DNA from: Pelodictyon phaeoclathratiforme BU-1
GTDB lineage: Bacteria; Bacteroidota; Chlorobiia; Chlorobiales; Chlorobiaceae
DNA length: 64,000 nt
Direction: 5' to 3'
Assembly (NCBI RefSeq): GCF_000020645.1
Contig: NC_011060.1
Span: forward strand, 370,501 to 434,500
Positions 52,160-61,542 of this stretch are shown one piece after another (positions within the stretch are counted from its first letter, which is position 1; every line of letters starts with the position of its first letter). A program made the position numbers and the translations under genes. The notes beneath the pieces are model-generated. The model searched no databases and had not been told where the DNA came from. It saw nothing but the letters and a program-made list of their open reading frames with translations.

Positions 52160-53674
52160 ATGTTCTCAAAGTTAAAGCTTCTTTTCAAAGATACCGTCAT
52201 CTACGGTTCAAGTACGATATTGGCCCGCAGTCTCAATTATCTGCTGGTTCCCCTCTATGCAAACAAACTTTCAACGTTTGACAATGGGGTACAAACCATC
52301 ATTTATGCCAATATTGCTCTGGCAAATGTTCTTTTTTCCTATGGCCTTGAGACCTCATATCTCAAGGTCGTTTCCGATTCGGCAGATCATGAGAGGGATG
52401 AGACGCAGCTTTTTTCAACAGCTTTTCTGACACTTTTCCTCACCTCAACCCTGTTTGCTGTCGGCATTGCGCTTTTTGCGCCGCTCCTTGCCCAGCTCAT
52501 AGGGCTCTCTGCGGGAGATTATCTTTTTGTCCGCTATGCAGCCCTTATTTTATGGCTTGACACCCTGCTGGTCATTCCCTTTGCAGAACTTCGCCTCAAA
52601 AGAAAAGCCTTGCAGTTTGCCATCGCCAGAGTAGCAGGTGTGGTAGCGGTTGTTATCAGTGCGGTGATTCTTATTGTTCCCCTCAATGCCGGTTTGCCAG
52701 GCGTCTTTATTGCAGAGGCATTCGGATCCCTGATCAGCCTTCTGCTGGTCATTCCGGTTCTCCGTCAGTTCAGGCTCTTTTTTTCAGCCGACCAGTTGCG
52801 TTCCATGCTTCGCATAGGGCTGCCCTATGTGCCGACAGGGATCGCCGGACTTCTGATTCATCTTATTGATCGCAATATTTTAATTCGCATATCCCCCTCA
52901 ACAATTGAGCGTATTTATGGAAAAGGCTACCAGCCCTCCGATATTGTCGGTATTTATGGAAGAATTGCTGCGTTTGGTGTGGTGCTCCAGCTCTTTATCC
53001 AGGTTTTCCGCTTTGCGTGGCAGCCTTTTTTTCTTCAGCACTCCAAGGATCCGGATGCAAAACAGTTGTTCCGGCATATACTGAGTATTTCAACCCTTTT
53101 CACCATGTTCCTGGCGCTTGCAGCCACCTTTTTTGTGCCTGATCTGGTTCGCTATCACTATGGTGGAAGTTTTTACCTGCTCCCTCCCCGCTACTGGATC
53201 GGGCTATCAATTTTGCCGTGGATTTTTTTGAGTTACGTTTTTGACATGATCTCAACCAACCTCTCTGCAGGACTTCTTATTACCGGAAACACCCGTTATC
53301 TGCCTGTCGTCACCTTTGCCGGCGCTGCTGTAACAGCGTTTTTCTGCTGGTGGCTTATTCCTCTGCGAGGCATGGATGGCGCCGCTTATGCTATTGTGGC
53401 AGGAACGGCTGTCATGTCTGTTGTCATGGCCTGGTACTCACTAAAAGTTTTTCCGCTCCGCCATGACTGGCTTAAACTGTTTTTGCTGCTTGTAACGGCT
53501 GTTGCGATGGCATCAGTTCAGTTCCTTGCAGGGTCTGAGCTGCCCCAGGCCGGGGTTGTTTTTGCCTTCAAAATCGGGTTGCTCACCCTCTACCTTCTTA
53601 TTGCAGCGGCCCTTTTTCGTCATGAGGCGCGGCTTGTTGCTGTTAAAGCAGGGCAAAAATTCCGCAGGAGGTGA
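52160..53674 (+). CDS. Oligosaccharide flippase (Wzx/MATE-MVF type)
   Basis: 504 aa with about 12-14 hydrophobic helices. Starts MFSKLKLLFKDTVIYGSSTI, then ARSLNYLLVPLYANKLSTFD, the typical flippase start in which an early loop holds a Tyr/Leu-rich segment. Flips lipid-linked sugars across the inner membrane. Follows the small membrane protein gene; the glycosyltransferases at the start of the window are possible partners. Confidence 0.85.
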   Translation: MFSKLKLLFKDTVIYGSSTILARSLNYLLVPLYANKLSTFDNGVQTIIYANIALANVLFSYGLETSYLKVVSDSADHERDETQLFSTAFLTLFLTSTLFAVGIALFAPLLAQLIGLSAGDYLFVRYAALILWLDTLLVIPFAELRLKRKALQFAIARVAGVVAVVISAVILIVPLNAGLPGVFIAEAFGSLISLLLVIPVLRQFRLFFSADQLRSMLRIGLPYVPTGIAGLLIHLIDRNILIRISPSTIERIYGKGYQPSDIVGIYGRIAAFGVVLQLFIQVFRFAWQPFFLQHSKDPDAKQLFRHILSISTLFTMFLALAATFFVPDLVRYHYGGSFYLLPPRYWIGLSILPWIFLSYVFDMISTNLSAGLLITGNTRYLPVVTFAGAAVTAFFCWWLIPLRGMDGAAYAIVAGTAVMSVVMAWYSLKVFPLRHDWLKLFLLLVTAVAMASVQFLAGSELPQAGVVFAFKIGLLTLYLLIAAALFRHEARLVAVKAGQKFRRR

Positions 53675-53686
53675 TTACTGCCACTC

Positions 53687-54196
53687 TCAGCGACCCGGAG
53701 ATGGGTTCTCTCCCCACCGCTCACTTCTGTCAGGCCGCTTTCGTGCAGCAATACGCTCCAGTATTATCCTCAGCGAATCCCGCTGTCCGGGTGTACACAC
53801 CTTTGCCAGTTCATGAAAGTGAAAGGCAAGCTGCCGTTCTACGGCTGCGTGACGGGAACCGATATTTCCAGCAATGCTCTCTATTTTTATGGTATCAGGC
53901 TTTTCTTGCAGAGCCTCCTGAATCAGTTGTTTTTTCAGCAAGGCAATTGCCTTCATTTCAGCTCCGACGTTGTGAAAATGTTCCTTTCGCAGTTTATCAA
54001 AACTGATCCTCTGCGACTCATCAAGGTCAAGCTGCCTGCTAAACGAGAGGCGCTTTTTGTTATGGATTACCGATTCGGTTCCGGGTATCAGCCTGCAACT
54101 CTCACGCCACCACAACGTAGCAAGCAGCGTCACATTGAGCACAGCGAGCAGCACAAGCGCTGTCGTAACAAGTCGTCTTGAATCAAGAAGGTTCAT
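53687..54196 (-). CDS. Periplasmic CpxP/CnrR-like (heavy-metal sensor type) protein
   Basis: 169 aa. An N-terminal membrane anchor (LVTTALVLLAVLNVTLLATL) is followed by a helical periplasmic domain with RQLDLDESQRISFDKLRKEH, then AVERQLAFHFHELAKVCTPG and QRDSLRIILERIAARKRPDR. The LTxxQ-like motifs (LDLDESQ, CTPGQRD) place it with the Spy/CpxP/CnrX group. Last gene of a sigma/anti-sigma set on this strand, which suggests a sensor that controls the sigma factor. The signal, perhaps a metal or misfolded protein, is unknown. Confidence 0.65.
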   Translation of the reverse strand: MNLLDSRRLVTTALVLLAVLNVTLLATLWWRESCRLIPGTESVIHNKKRLSFSRQLDLDESQRISFDKLRKEHFHNVGAEMKAIALLKKQLIQEALQEKPDTIKIESIAGNIGSRHAAVERQLAFHFHELAKVCTPGQRDSLRIILERIAARKRPDRSERWGENPSPGR

Positions 54197-54280
54197 GGCA
54201 TCCTCAAATCAGATTCTCCCTGCATAAGGCAGGAATTTCGTATCATCGTTTTCATCGGCTCTTTTTTGTATTGTGTCGCT

Positions 54281-54664
54281 TCAAGGATACTCCTCCCCCC
54301 CTGTTTCTGTTGCGGGAGAAGTGGTCGCAGCAGTCTGCTCATAGTAGGCAAACTCCTGACTGCTGTAGTCATCATTCTGACTGTCAAGCAGTTCACTGAC
54401 AGCCCCTCCTGTTACCTGACGGTTACCATCAAACACCGATACAAGCGCTGAACCGAGATTAACAACAAGCAGGAGAGCCATAAATGCCAGGCGAAAATCA
54501 AGACGATCGCCCCTTCGAACCCTGGCTCCCTCTCCGAATTCCCGTTCCACTCTCTCCATCAGCCGTACCCTGAAGAGATGGTGCACCTCAAGAGGCTGCA
54601 GCTCATCAAGTAATGCCATGGTCTCAACGACCCTGGCCTCTATATTTTCATCACATTTTTTCAT
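54281..54664 (-). CDS. Candidate anti-sigma factor, membrane protein
   Basis: 127 aa. A helical N-terminal half (ETMALLDELQPLEVHHLFRV) without a CxxC zinc motif, then one transmembrane helix (FRLAFMALLLVVNLGSALVS) and a short polar periplasmic tail. It lies between the ECF sigma gene (66 bp) and the CpxP-like gene, the normal place for an anti-sigma factor. The assignment is from context and topology, not from a recognised domain. Confidence 0.5.
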   Translation of the reverse strand: MKKCDENIEARVVETMALLDELQPLEVHHLFRVRLMERVEREFGEGARVRRGDRLDFRLAFMALLLVVNLGSALVSVFDGNRQVTGGAVSELLDSQNDDYSSQEFAYYEQTAATTSPATETGGEEYP

Positions 54665-54730
54665 CTGTACACTCCTGTTTCATTGTGTAGGACGACAGGT
54701 ATGTCAAAACCTTGTGGCTTGAAGAAAAAA

Positions 54731-55282
54731 TCACTGTTCGCTATAGTAGGCATAAAGCTTATCGTGAAGGTTTTTTTTTGCCCTGTGCACCAGGGATTCG
54801 ACCGCTGATACTGATGTTTTAAGGAGATCAGCGATTTCCTGATTACTGTACCCCTCCTGTTTGCTGAGAAGAAACGCGGTTTTTTGACTGTCGGGAAGCG
54901 AATTCAGGGCATTTTGCAATATTCTTGCCTGCTCGCTTCCTGCCAGAGCTTCGGCAGGATTATCCGTGGTGGGGGCAGCAATCTCTTCAGAGGGATCAGA
55001 AACACCGATAATTCTTTTCAATGAGCTGAACCGCTTTTTCCTCTTCAAGCGACGCAGGTGATCAAGCGACTTTGTGACGGCGATTCGGTATATCCATGTC
55101 GAGAGTTTTGCCTCTTCACGAAACTGCTCAAGAGAGCGAAACACCTCAACAAAAACATCCTGAGCAAGATCCTCTGCATCTTCTCGATTAAAAACAAATC
55201 GGTAACAGGTATTGACCACCATCTCCTGATGTTCGGCAACAAGGCCTTTGAACAGCTCTTCGCGGGCTCTCATACCTGACAC
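54731..55282 (-). CDS. ECF sigma factor
   Basis: 183 aa. Region 2: VNTCYRFVFNREDAEDLAQD and VFVEVFRSLEQFREEAKLST then WIYRIAVTKSLDHLRR. Region 4: LNSLPDSQKTAFLLSKQEGY and SNQEIADLLKTSVSAVESLV. This is RpoE/SigW-type. Start ATG 55282 or 55273. Probably regulated by the two membrane proteins encoded downstream. Confidence 0.92.
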   Translation of the reverse strand: MSGMRAREELFKGLVAEHQEMVVNTCYRFVFNREDAEDLAQDVFVEVFRSLEQFREEAKLSTWIYRIAVTKSLDHLRRLKRKKRFSSLKRIIGVSDPSEEIAAPTTDNPAEALAGSEQARILQNALNSLPDSQKTAFLLSKQEGYSNQEIADLLKTSVSAVESLVHRAKKNLHDKLYAYYSEQ

Positions 55283-55290
55283 AAGCCTCT

Positions 55291-56673
55291 TCAGGCGAGT
55301 TTTGCAGCAAAGGCAAGAACTTTGTCAACCTTCTCCTGTGAGTCAGCCTCACAATAGAGACGCAGTATCGGTTCTGTGCCGGATGGGCGGATAAGCATCC
55401 ATCCACCTTCAAAGTGATATTTGTAGCCATCGAGATTACTGAATTTCAAAACTTTATAACCGGCGATGGTTGCAAGATCTCCCTTTGATGCGCGGTCGAT
55501 AATGGCCTGTTTTTTTGCATCACTGACATGCAGATCGTGGCGATTGTAACAGAAAAAGCCATACTCATCATAGAGTTCCTGAACCAGCTCCGAAAGAGTC
55601 TTTTCGCGGCGCGTCATCATCTCAAGGATCAGCAGGCCAGTATAGACGCCGTCCCGTTCCGGCAGAAACGCCGTAATACCTATGCCGCCCGACTCTTCAC
55701 CACCCATGAGGATATTATTGGTTGTCATGAGTTTGCTGACATGCTTGAAGCCGACCTGAAGTTCATGCATGAGCAGATGATGCTTCTCGCAGATTTTATC
55801 AATGACATCGGTCAGCGCAAATGTTTTGGCGACCTCACCGGTCTGATGCTTCTCCTCGACCAGATCCTTGAGAATAATGGCAAAGAGTTTATGGGAGTCC
55901 ACAAAGGCGCCATGTTCATCAAGCATACCAATCCTGTCGGCATCACCATCATTGATAATGGCGACATCAGGTTCAACCTCCTTGAAAAATTCGATAAACT
56001 CACCGATATACTGAGGCATCGGCTCAGGATTGATCCCTCCAAACCCCGGGTTGATGCTGCAATGGTAGCAACTGAGCATGGACTCATCAAACAGGCTGGT
56101 AAGAAGATCCTGTCCGGCGCCATGCATGGCATTATGTGCTATCTTGATGCGTGATTCGCGGATCAGGGGGAGATTGATGCTGCTTTTCAGGTAGTTGAGA
56201 TAAAATCCCTTCATATCGACCAGCTCAATCAGCTTTTTGTCGGGTACAAGAAGGGTTTGCGGATCGATTTCGAGAAGATGGCTCTCAATTTCAGCAATGA
56301 CCTCCGGGTGCGCTGGACCACCATAAGAGGCTTTAACCTTGAATCCATTATAGATAGCCGGATTGTGGGAGGCCGTGATGACAATACCACCAGCAAGCTG
56401 CTTCGCTTTTGTATAGAGAGAGACGGCAGGTGTTGAGGCAAAACTATCAGACAAAAAGACCTTAAGCCCCTGCGATGAAAAAACTTCCGCAGTATATTCA
56501 GCAAACTCTCTCGACATGAAGCGTGTATCGTAGCCAACGCACACCCCCTTCGCCCTGTTCGGGTGGCCGAGAAAATATCGGGCCGAGGCCAGTGCTGCAA
56601 GTTTGAGGTTGTCAAACGTATAATCTTTTGCTATAATCGCGCGCCATCCGTCAGTACCGAATTTAACTTGCAT
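55291..56673 (-). CDS. Phosphoglucomutase/phosphomannomutase family enzyme
   Basis: 460 aa. KFGTDGWRAIIAKDYTFDNL, phosphoserine loop VITASHNPAIYNGFKVKASY, metal loop INDGDADRIGMLD, sugar loop MGGEESGGIGIT and phosphate site LIRPSGTEPILRLYCEA. A different subfamily from the glmM gene at 35741. It converts a hexose-6-P and its 1-P for glycogen or glycan precursors. 8 bp before the sigma factor gene. Confidence 0.9.
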   Translation of the reverse strand: MQVKFGTDGWRAIIAKDYTFDNLKLAALASARYFLGHPNRAKGVCVGYDTRFMSREFAEYTAEVFSSQGLKVFLSDSFASTPAVSLYTKAKQLAGGIVITASHNPAIYNGFKVKASYGGPAHPEVIAEIESHLLEIDPQTLLVPDKKLIELVDMKGFYLNYLKSSINLPLIRESRIKIAHNAMHGAGQDLLTSLFDESMLSCYHCSINPGFGGINPEPMPQYIGEFIEFFKEVEPDVAIINDGDADRIGMLDEHGAFVDSHKLFAIILKDLVEEKHQTGEVAKTFALTDVIDKICEKHHLLMHELQVGFKHVSKLMTTNNILMGGEESGGIGITAFLPERDGVYTGLLILEMMTRREKTLSELVQELYDEYGFFCYNRHDLHVSDAKKQAIIDRASKGDLATIAGYKVLKFSNLDGYKYHFEGGWMLIRPSGTEPILRLYCEADSQEKVDKVLAFAAKLA

Positions 56674-56695
56674 TCTTTATTGAATTTGATATAAT
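56668..56695 (+). promoter_or_regulatory. Predicted promoter of lpxB
   Basis: TTGCAT, 16-nt spacer, TATAAT; about 60 nt before the lpxB start. Confidence 0.6.
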
Positions 56696-56761
56696 AAAAA
56701 AGAGCCACATCGCTCTAAAATACAGATTCCCGGTCGTTCATCCAATTATCTCTCTTTTTTG

Positions 56762-57904
56762 ATGTCAAAAAAGCTTTTTGTATTAGCAGGTGAGCTCTCC
56801 GGTGATATGCATGCAGCCGGAGTCATCACTGAACTGCTGAAAGCAAGGCCTGAACTCAAGGTTTTTGGTATCGGTGGTGAAAAACTGCGCACTCTTGGAG
56901 CAGAGTTGCTCTACGACACTGCGCAGATGAGCATCATGGGTTTTCTTGACGTGCTCAAACATGCCGGATTTCTTCGTCGGGTTATTCGGGAACTCAAGGA
57001 AGCCATACGTCGTGAAAAACCACAGGCAGCCTTTCTTGTTGACTATCCAGGCATGAACCTCATGATGGCCCGTTTTTTTCATCAACTCGGTATTCCGGTT
57101 ATCTACTACATCTCCCCCCAGGTTTGGGCATGGAAAGAGGGTCGGGTAAAGGCGATCCGGCGTGATGTTGATCGGCTCCTTGTTATCTTCGATTTCGAGG
57201 TTGAATTTTTTCGACGCCATGGTATCAATGCAGAATTTGTCGGTCATCCCGTTATCGAGCAGCTTGCAGAACTCTCACTGCCATCCAGAGAGCTTTTTGT
57301 ACAGAGATATAATCTGGCGCCGGATACCCTTCTGATCGGTCTTCTTCCAGGAAGTCGCAAGCAGGAGATTGCTCACATTTTACCGGAAATGCTGAAAGCA
57401 GCCCGTCTGCTGAGCCAAAATTACCGTGTGGTTTTTCTCTTCGGACGCGCACCGCACCTCGACGAAGAGGTTTACCATGCATGGTCGGCATATCCGGATC
57501 TTTCCGTTATCAACTGTTCGGCTTATGAAGTCATGCAGTACAGCGATCTTGCACTGGTCACCTCTGGTACCGCAACGCTTGAATCACTCTGTTTCGGTGT
57601 ACCAATGGTAGTTGTCTACAGGACAGGATGGCTTAATTACCTGATTGGTCGTCAGTTGGTAAAGCTGACAAGCATTTCACTTGCCAACATTGTAGCCAAA
57701 GGGCTCGGAAGCAGCGAAAGGGCCGTGCCCGAACTTATCCAGCATGAGGCCAGTGGAACGGAGATATACCAGACTGCCTGCACAATCCTTGACGATCCCG
57801 AAAAAGCCGGCACGATGCGCCGCGAGCTGCTTGCAGCAAGGGAAAGGCTTGCCAGCGACTCACCTTCACACAAAATTGCGGCGATTCTGCAGGAATATCT
57901 TTAA
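56762..57904 (+). CDS. lpxB: Lipid-A-disaccharide synthase
   Basis: Joins UDP-diacylglucosamine and lipid X to make the lipid A disaccharide. 380 aa GT19. LFVLAGELSGDMHAAGVITE, MGFLDVLKHAGFLRRVIREL, VFLVDYPG-like AAFLVDYPGMNLMMARFFHQ, YYISPQVWAWKEGRVKAIRR, EFVGHPVIEQL, GLLPGSRKQEIAHILPEML and VTSGTATLESLCFGVPMVVV are all in order. ATG 56762. Confidence 0.96.
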   Translation: MSKKLFVLAGELSGDMHAAGVITELLKARPELKVFGIGGEKLRTLGAELLYDTAQMSIMGFLDVLKHAGFLRRVIRELKEAIRREKPQAAFLVDYPGMNLMMARFFHQLGIPVIYYISPQVWAWKEGRVKAIRRDVDRLLVIFDFEVEFFRRHGINAEFVGHPVIEQLAELSLPSRELFVQRYNLAPDTLLIGLLPGSRKQEIAHILPEMLKAARLLSQNYRVVFLFGRAPHLDEEVYHAWSAYPDLSVINCSAYEVMQYSDLALVTSGTATLESLCFGVPMVVVYRTGWLNYLIGRQLVKLTSISLANIVAKGLGSSERAVPELIQHEASGTEIYQTACTILDDPEKAGTMRRELLAARERLASDSPSHKIAAILQEYL

Positions 57905-58010
57905 CATGATGGAGAATTGTACATCCGTTGGCCCGAAAAGCCGGAACTCCATCTCTTCCGTCATCAGGGTTTACGACTCTTGTTCGTGATCAATAAAAAA
58001 AGCTGATACT

Positions 58011-58298
58011 ATGGAAAAAGCAGTTGCATACCTCGTTGGTCATCCTGTACTCTTTATCATTGCCGTCATCATTTCGATCATGATCCTCTTCTCCTTTCTC
58101 AGAAGGGTCATGCGGCTCTTTTTTGTTGTTGCAGCCATGCTCATCCTTTATGCCGCCTGGCTCCATTTTACCGGAGGCAACATTCATCAATCCTTTCACC
58201 ATATCGAACAGGGGTTCCAGAGTGTGATCCATGTTGTTGGAGAGCTGTTCAAGTTCCTCCTTGATTTTTTGAAATCTCCCCAAAAAGGGGGAGTGTAA
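58011..58298 (+). CDS. Small two-helix membrane protein, unknown
   Basis: 95 aa. Two hydrophobic stretches (HPVLFIIAVIISIMILFSFL and LFFVVAAMLILYAAWLHFT) separated by RRVMR, then an amphipathic tail. About 105 bp after lpxB on the same strand. No family recognised. Confidence 0.6.
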   Translation: MEKAVAYLVGHPVLFIIAVIISIMILFSFLRRVMRLFFVVAAMLILYAAWLHFTGGNIHQSFHHIEQGFQSVIHVVGELFKFLLDFLKSPQKGGV

Positions 58299-58301
58299 CG
58301 C

Positions 58302-58640
58302 TCAGTTTCCACTTGCAGCAACGTGACGCAGAACTTCCTCGCTTTGCAGTAACCGGTCGTAATACCCGTATTGCTCCATTTTGTCCGATGCAGCCAGATT
58401 TGAACTTAAAATTTCGGATTCGGATACATCTGTTTTGGAAGCAATCATGAACTGTTCCGCCATGTCAGAGTAACCCGGATCACCCGGGTTAAAAATAGCG
58501 GCTATTATGCCCCCTCCATACTCATCACCAATTTTCTGCGGCGCTCCAGACGAGCATACTGCCAGAGAAACCGTTCCGACAGAGGTAAGCAGCAATGCTT
58601 TTACCAGTCTGCAGGAATCATCATTTCCACATATTTTCAT
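58302..58640 (-). CDS. Small exported protein, unknown
   Basis: 112 aa. Basic N-terminus, a hydrophobic stretch (VKALLLTSVGTVSLAVCSSG) that may be a Sec signal or a weak lipobox (LAVC), then a soluble part with IIAAIFNPGDPGYSDMAEQF. It follows the TPR gene by 78 bp on the same strand and may share its transcript. No relative recognised. Confidence 0.5.
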   Translation of the reverse strand: MKICGNDDSCRLVKALLLTSVGTVSLAVCSSGAPQKIGDEYGGGIIAAIFNPGDPGYSDMAEQFMIASKTDVSESEILSSNLAASDKMEQYGYYDRLLQSEEVLRHVAASGN

Positions 58641-58718
58641 AGTGTCATAACTTTATCGTTACGCTATAACAGAGAAGTCTTGCGTTTAGCCTCAATAACC
58701 GGTTTTAACTCTACGCTT

Positions 58719-61376
58719 TTATCGTGTTTTGCCCGTTATGAGCAGGGCTCGTTTTTCAAGCTCCCCTGCGGCCCCATCCCTTCCTGTTTTCCGGTAAAGG
58801 AGCGCAAGATTTTGAAGAATTTGTGCAATAACGGGGTGATCGGGGGAAAGTGCGCACTCAACAATAGCGATCGAACGGAGATAGAGTGGCTCAGCCTCGG
58901 CATGTTGGCCTTTGGCATCCAGAATTACAGCAAGGTTATTCAGGCAGGTCGCAACGCTTGGATGAAGAGTGCCGAAATTCTTCTCCCTGATTGCAAGTGA
59001 CCGTTTAACGCAATCCTCAGCCTCATGATCGTCTTTGCTGGCGAGGTACCCTTCTGCATGGTTGTTCAGGGCGACCATATGGCTGTCGTGATGCGTTGCA
59101 TCAACATTCTCCATGATGGCCATCGCATCGCTGTAAAGAGGCGCGGCCTCGGCATGGCGGCCTCCAGCAGAGTAAAGCGCCGCAAGGTTGTTCATGCTTA
59201 TTGCTGTATCAAGGCTTTTCGGGCCAAAGAGCCTCTTCGTGATGTCGAGAGCTCGGAGATAGAGCGGCTCGGCTACAGCATACTCTCCCTGATCGGAGTA
59301 GAGCAGGGCAAAATTGTTAAGAGTCAGGGCAATATCGGGATGAAGGGGAGGAAAGAGCTTTTCCCGTATGTCGAGAGAACGGCGGTAAAGAGGAGCAGCT
59401 TCACGGTATCTGGCCTGAATGCGAAACAACTCTGCCATGTTATTCAGACTTGTTGCGATATCGGGGTGAAGAGGAGCAAACAACTTCTCCCGTAGAGCCA
59501 GAGAACGGGTCAAAAGCGCCTCGGCCTGTGTATACTTGCCCAGGATAGTGTAAAGCACCCCAAGGTTATTCAGGCTTGTTGCCAGATCAGGGTGTTCAGG
59601 AGTGAGTACTTTTTTCCTGATGGCGAGCGCACGTTGGGAGAGAGGTAACGCTTCAGCATATCTTCCCTCACTTTTGTAGAGTGCCGCAAGGTTACTCAGA
59701 CTCGTTGCGACATCAGGGTGTACAGCGCCAAAGAGCTTCTCCCTGATTTTCAGTGAACGTATGAAGAGAGGTGCTGCCTCAGCGTATTTTCCCTGATTTT
59801 TTTTCAGGACGCCTGTGTTGCAGAGGCTCAGGGCAACATCGGGGTGTTCCGGGCCAAAGAGCCTCTCCCTCATGGCCAGCGCACGGCGGTTGCAGGAGTC
59901 GGCCTCTGCATACCGGCCCTGAATGCGCATCAATTCTGCAAGGTTATTGAGTGTCGTTGCAACTTCAGGATGATCAGGGTGAAGAGGGCCAACAAGCTTA
60001 TCGTGAATGGCAAGCGCCTGGCGGTAGAGTGGTTCGGCCTTTTGATATTGTCCGAGGGTAAAGTAAAGCCCTGCAAGATGGTTCATGCTCAACCCTGTAT
60101 CATGATGCTCGGTACCGAGAAGCTTTGTCAGGGTGGCCAGCGCAACCTCGTGGAGAGGAAGAGCTTCTGCCATGCGGCCCATGCTGACGTACAGCTCTGC
60201 AAGATTGTGCATACTTTTTGCCACATAAGGGTGTTGCAGGCCAAAGTTTTTTTCTCTGATGGCCAGTGCGCGCATCGACAGTGGCAACGCTTCAGCATAT
60301 TTCCCCTCACTTTTACAGATTAATGCAAGGTTGCTCAGACTTGTGGCTACTTCAGGGTGAAGAGGGCCAAGCAGCTTCTCCCTGATGGCCAGCGCCCGGC
60401 GGCAGAGCGGTTCAGCTTTGGCGTACCTTCCCTGATTGTTATAGAGGAGTGCAAGGTTGTTCAGGTTTGTGGCCACCAAAGGGTGTTCAAGGCCAAAAGC
60501 GCGCTCCCGGAGAGCAAGAGCTCGCAAAGAGAGAGGTTCAGCTTCAGCATACCGGCCTTCAGAGCGGTAGAGTTCCGACAAGTTGTTGAGCGCCCTTGCT
60601 GCATCTGGCTCGGCGCTGCCTGGATTGTTTTCCCAGATATCAAGAGCACGGAGGTAGAGTGGTTCAGCTTCGGCATACCTTCCCCGGTCATAGAAAACTC
60701 TTGCAAGATTGTTCAGACTCTGGGCAATATCGGGGTGATTCTCTCCGAAAAGTTGTTCCCGGATGGCAAGCGAGCGTTTGCAGAGAGACTCAGCCTCTGC
60801 ATAGTGACCCTGCATATAGTACAGCTCGCTCATATTGTTCAGGATCAGGGCAAACTCCGCATTGAGAGAACCGAACATCCGCTCCTGTATGGCAAGCGCA
60901 CGGGTCAGAAGAGGCTCTGCTTCGGCATATTTTCCTTCGGCATTGTATAACATGGCCAGATTGTTGAGACTCACGGCCACATCGGCATGATCGGGGCCAA
61001 GCAGCTTCGTGCGAATATCGAGAGCCCGGAGGTAAAGTGGTTCAGCCTCAGCATACCGTCCCTCGACAAAGTAGAGAGCCGCAAGGTTGTTCAGGCAGAG
61101 CGTCAGATCGGTTTGAGCAAGGCTGGAATCCGATACCTCAAGCGCTTTCTTGGCTTTGATGATCTCTTGTTCGTAGCTTTTTGCCGAATAGAGCCTGTCG
61201 GCATCGCTATTGACTGCCGCATGGAGCGTCTCGTTACACTCAATCGTGAAAAAGATGAAAAGGCGGACAAAAATTGCCAGAATCACCCCGGAAGTGAAGA
61301 GAGACGAAGGCGCCTTTTGAGAGCTACCCTCAGGTGACTGACAGGGCGTCAATCCATTGCAGCCGAAAACGCACAT
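58719..61376 (-). CDS. Large TPR protein (about 19 kinesin-light-chain-like repeats), membrane-anchored
   Basis: About 885 aa. An N-terminal hydrophobic segment (SGVILAIFVRLFIFFTIECN) precedes the repeats. Nineteen 42-residue TPR_12-type units follow the pattern LNNLA.LY...GRYAEAEPLY.RALAIREK.LGP.HPDVA.S; one unit (starting MNHLAGLY) has three extra residues. The open frame runs up to 62057, but those 227 codons overlap the oxidoreductase gene in another frame and look random, so I use ATG 61376. Such arrays are scaffolds for protein-protein contacts. The partner is unknown. No enzymatic domain is fused, unlike NB-ARC-TPR or CHAT-TPR proteins. Confidence 0.85.
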   Translation of the reverse strand: MCVFGCNGLTPCQSPEGSSQKAPSSLFTSGVILAIFVRLFIFFTIECNETLHAAVNSDADRLYSAKSYEQEIIKAKKALEVSDSSLAQTDLTLCLNNLAALYFVEGRYAEAEPLYLRALDIRTKLLGPDHADVAVSLNNLAMLYNAEGKYAEAEPLLTRALAIQERMFGSLNAEFALILNNMSELYYMQGHYAEAESLCKRSLAIREQLFGENHPDIAQSLNNLARVFYDRGRYAEAEPLYLRALDIWENNPGSAEPDAARALNNLSELYRSEGRYAEAEPLSLRALALRERAFGLEHPLVATNLNNLALLYNNQGRYAKAEPLCRRALAIREKLLGPLHPEVATSLSNLALICKSEGKYAEALPLSMRALAIREKNFGLQHPYVAKSMHNLAELYVSMGRMAEALPLHEVALATLTKLLGTEHHDTGLSMNHLAGLYFTLGQYQKAEPLYRQALAIHDKLVGPLHPDHPEVATTLNNLAELMRIQGRYAEADSCNRRALAMRERLFGPEHPDVALSLCNTGVLKKNQGKYAEAAPLFIRSLKIREKLFGAVHPDVATSLSNLAALYKSEGRYAEALPLSQRALAIRKKVLTPEHPDLATSLNNLGVLYTILGKYTQAEALLTRSLALREKLFAPLHPDIATSLNNMAELFRIQARYREAAPLYRRSLDIREKLFPPLHPDIALTLNNFALLYSDQGEYAVAEPLYLRALDITKRLFGPKSLDTAISMNNLAALYSAGGRHAEAAPLYSDAMAIMENVDATHHDSHMVALNNHAEGYLASKDDHEAEDCVKRSLAIREKNFGTLHPSVATCLNNLAVILDAKGQHAEAEPLYLRSIAIVECALSPDHPVIAQILQNLALLYRKTGRDGAAGELEKRALLITGKTR

Positions 61377-61542
61377 GTACAGAAGAGAGAGCGTTGCCTG
61401 AAAGATGTTGATGATCCTGACCCCGGACGACCCCGGACGCTTTAAAATACGAAGTGTTTGGCTGAAAAAAAACCGGAAGAGTACTTTTTTTTTATCGATT
61501 GGGCCTGCTGTGGCTATGGCAAGTGAGTGCGCCCGGTTTGTA

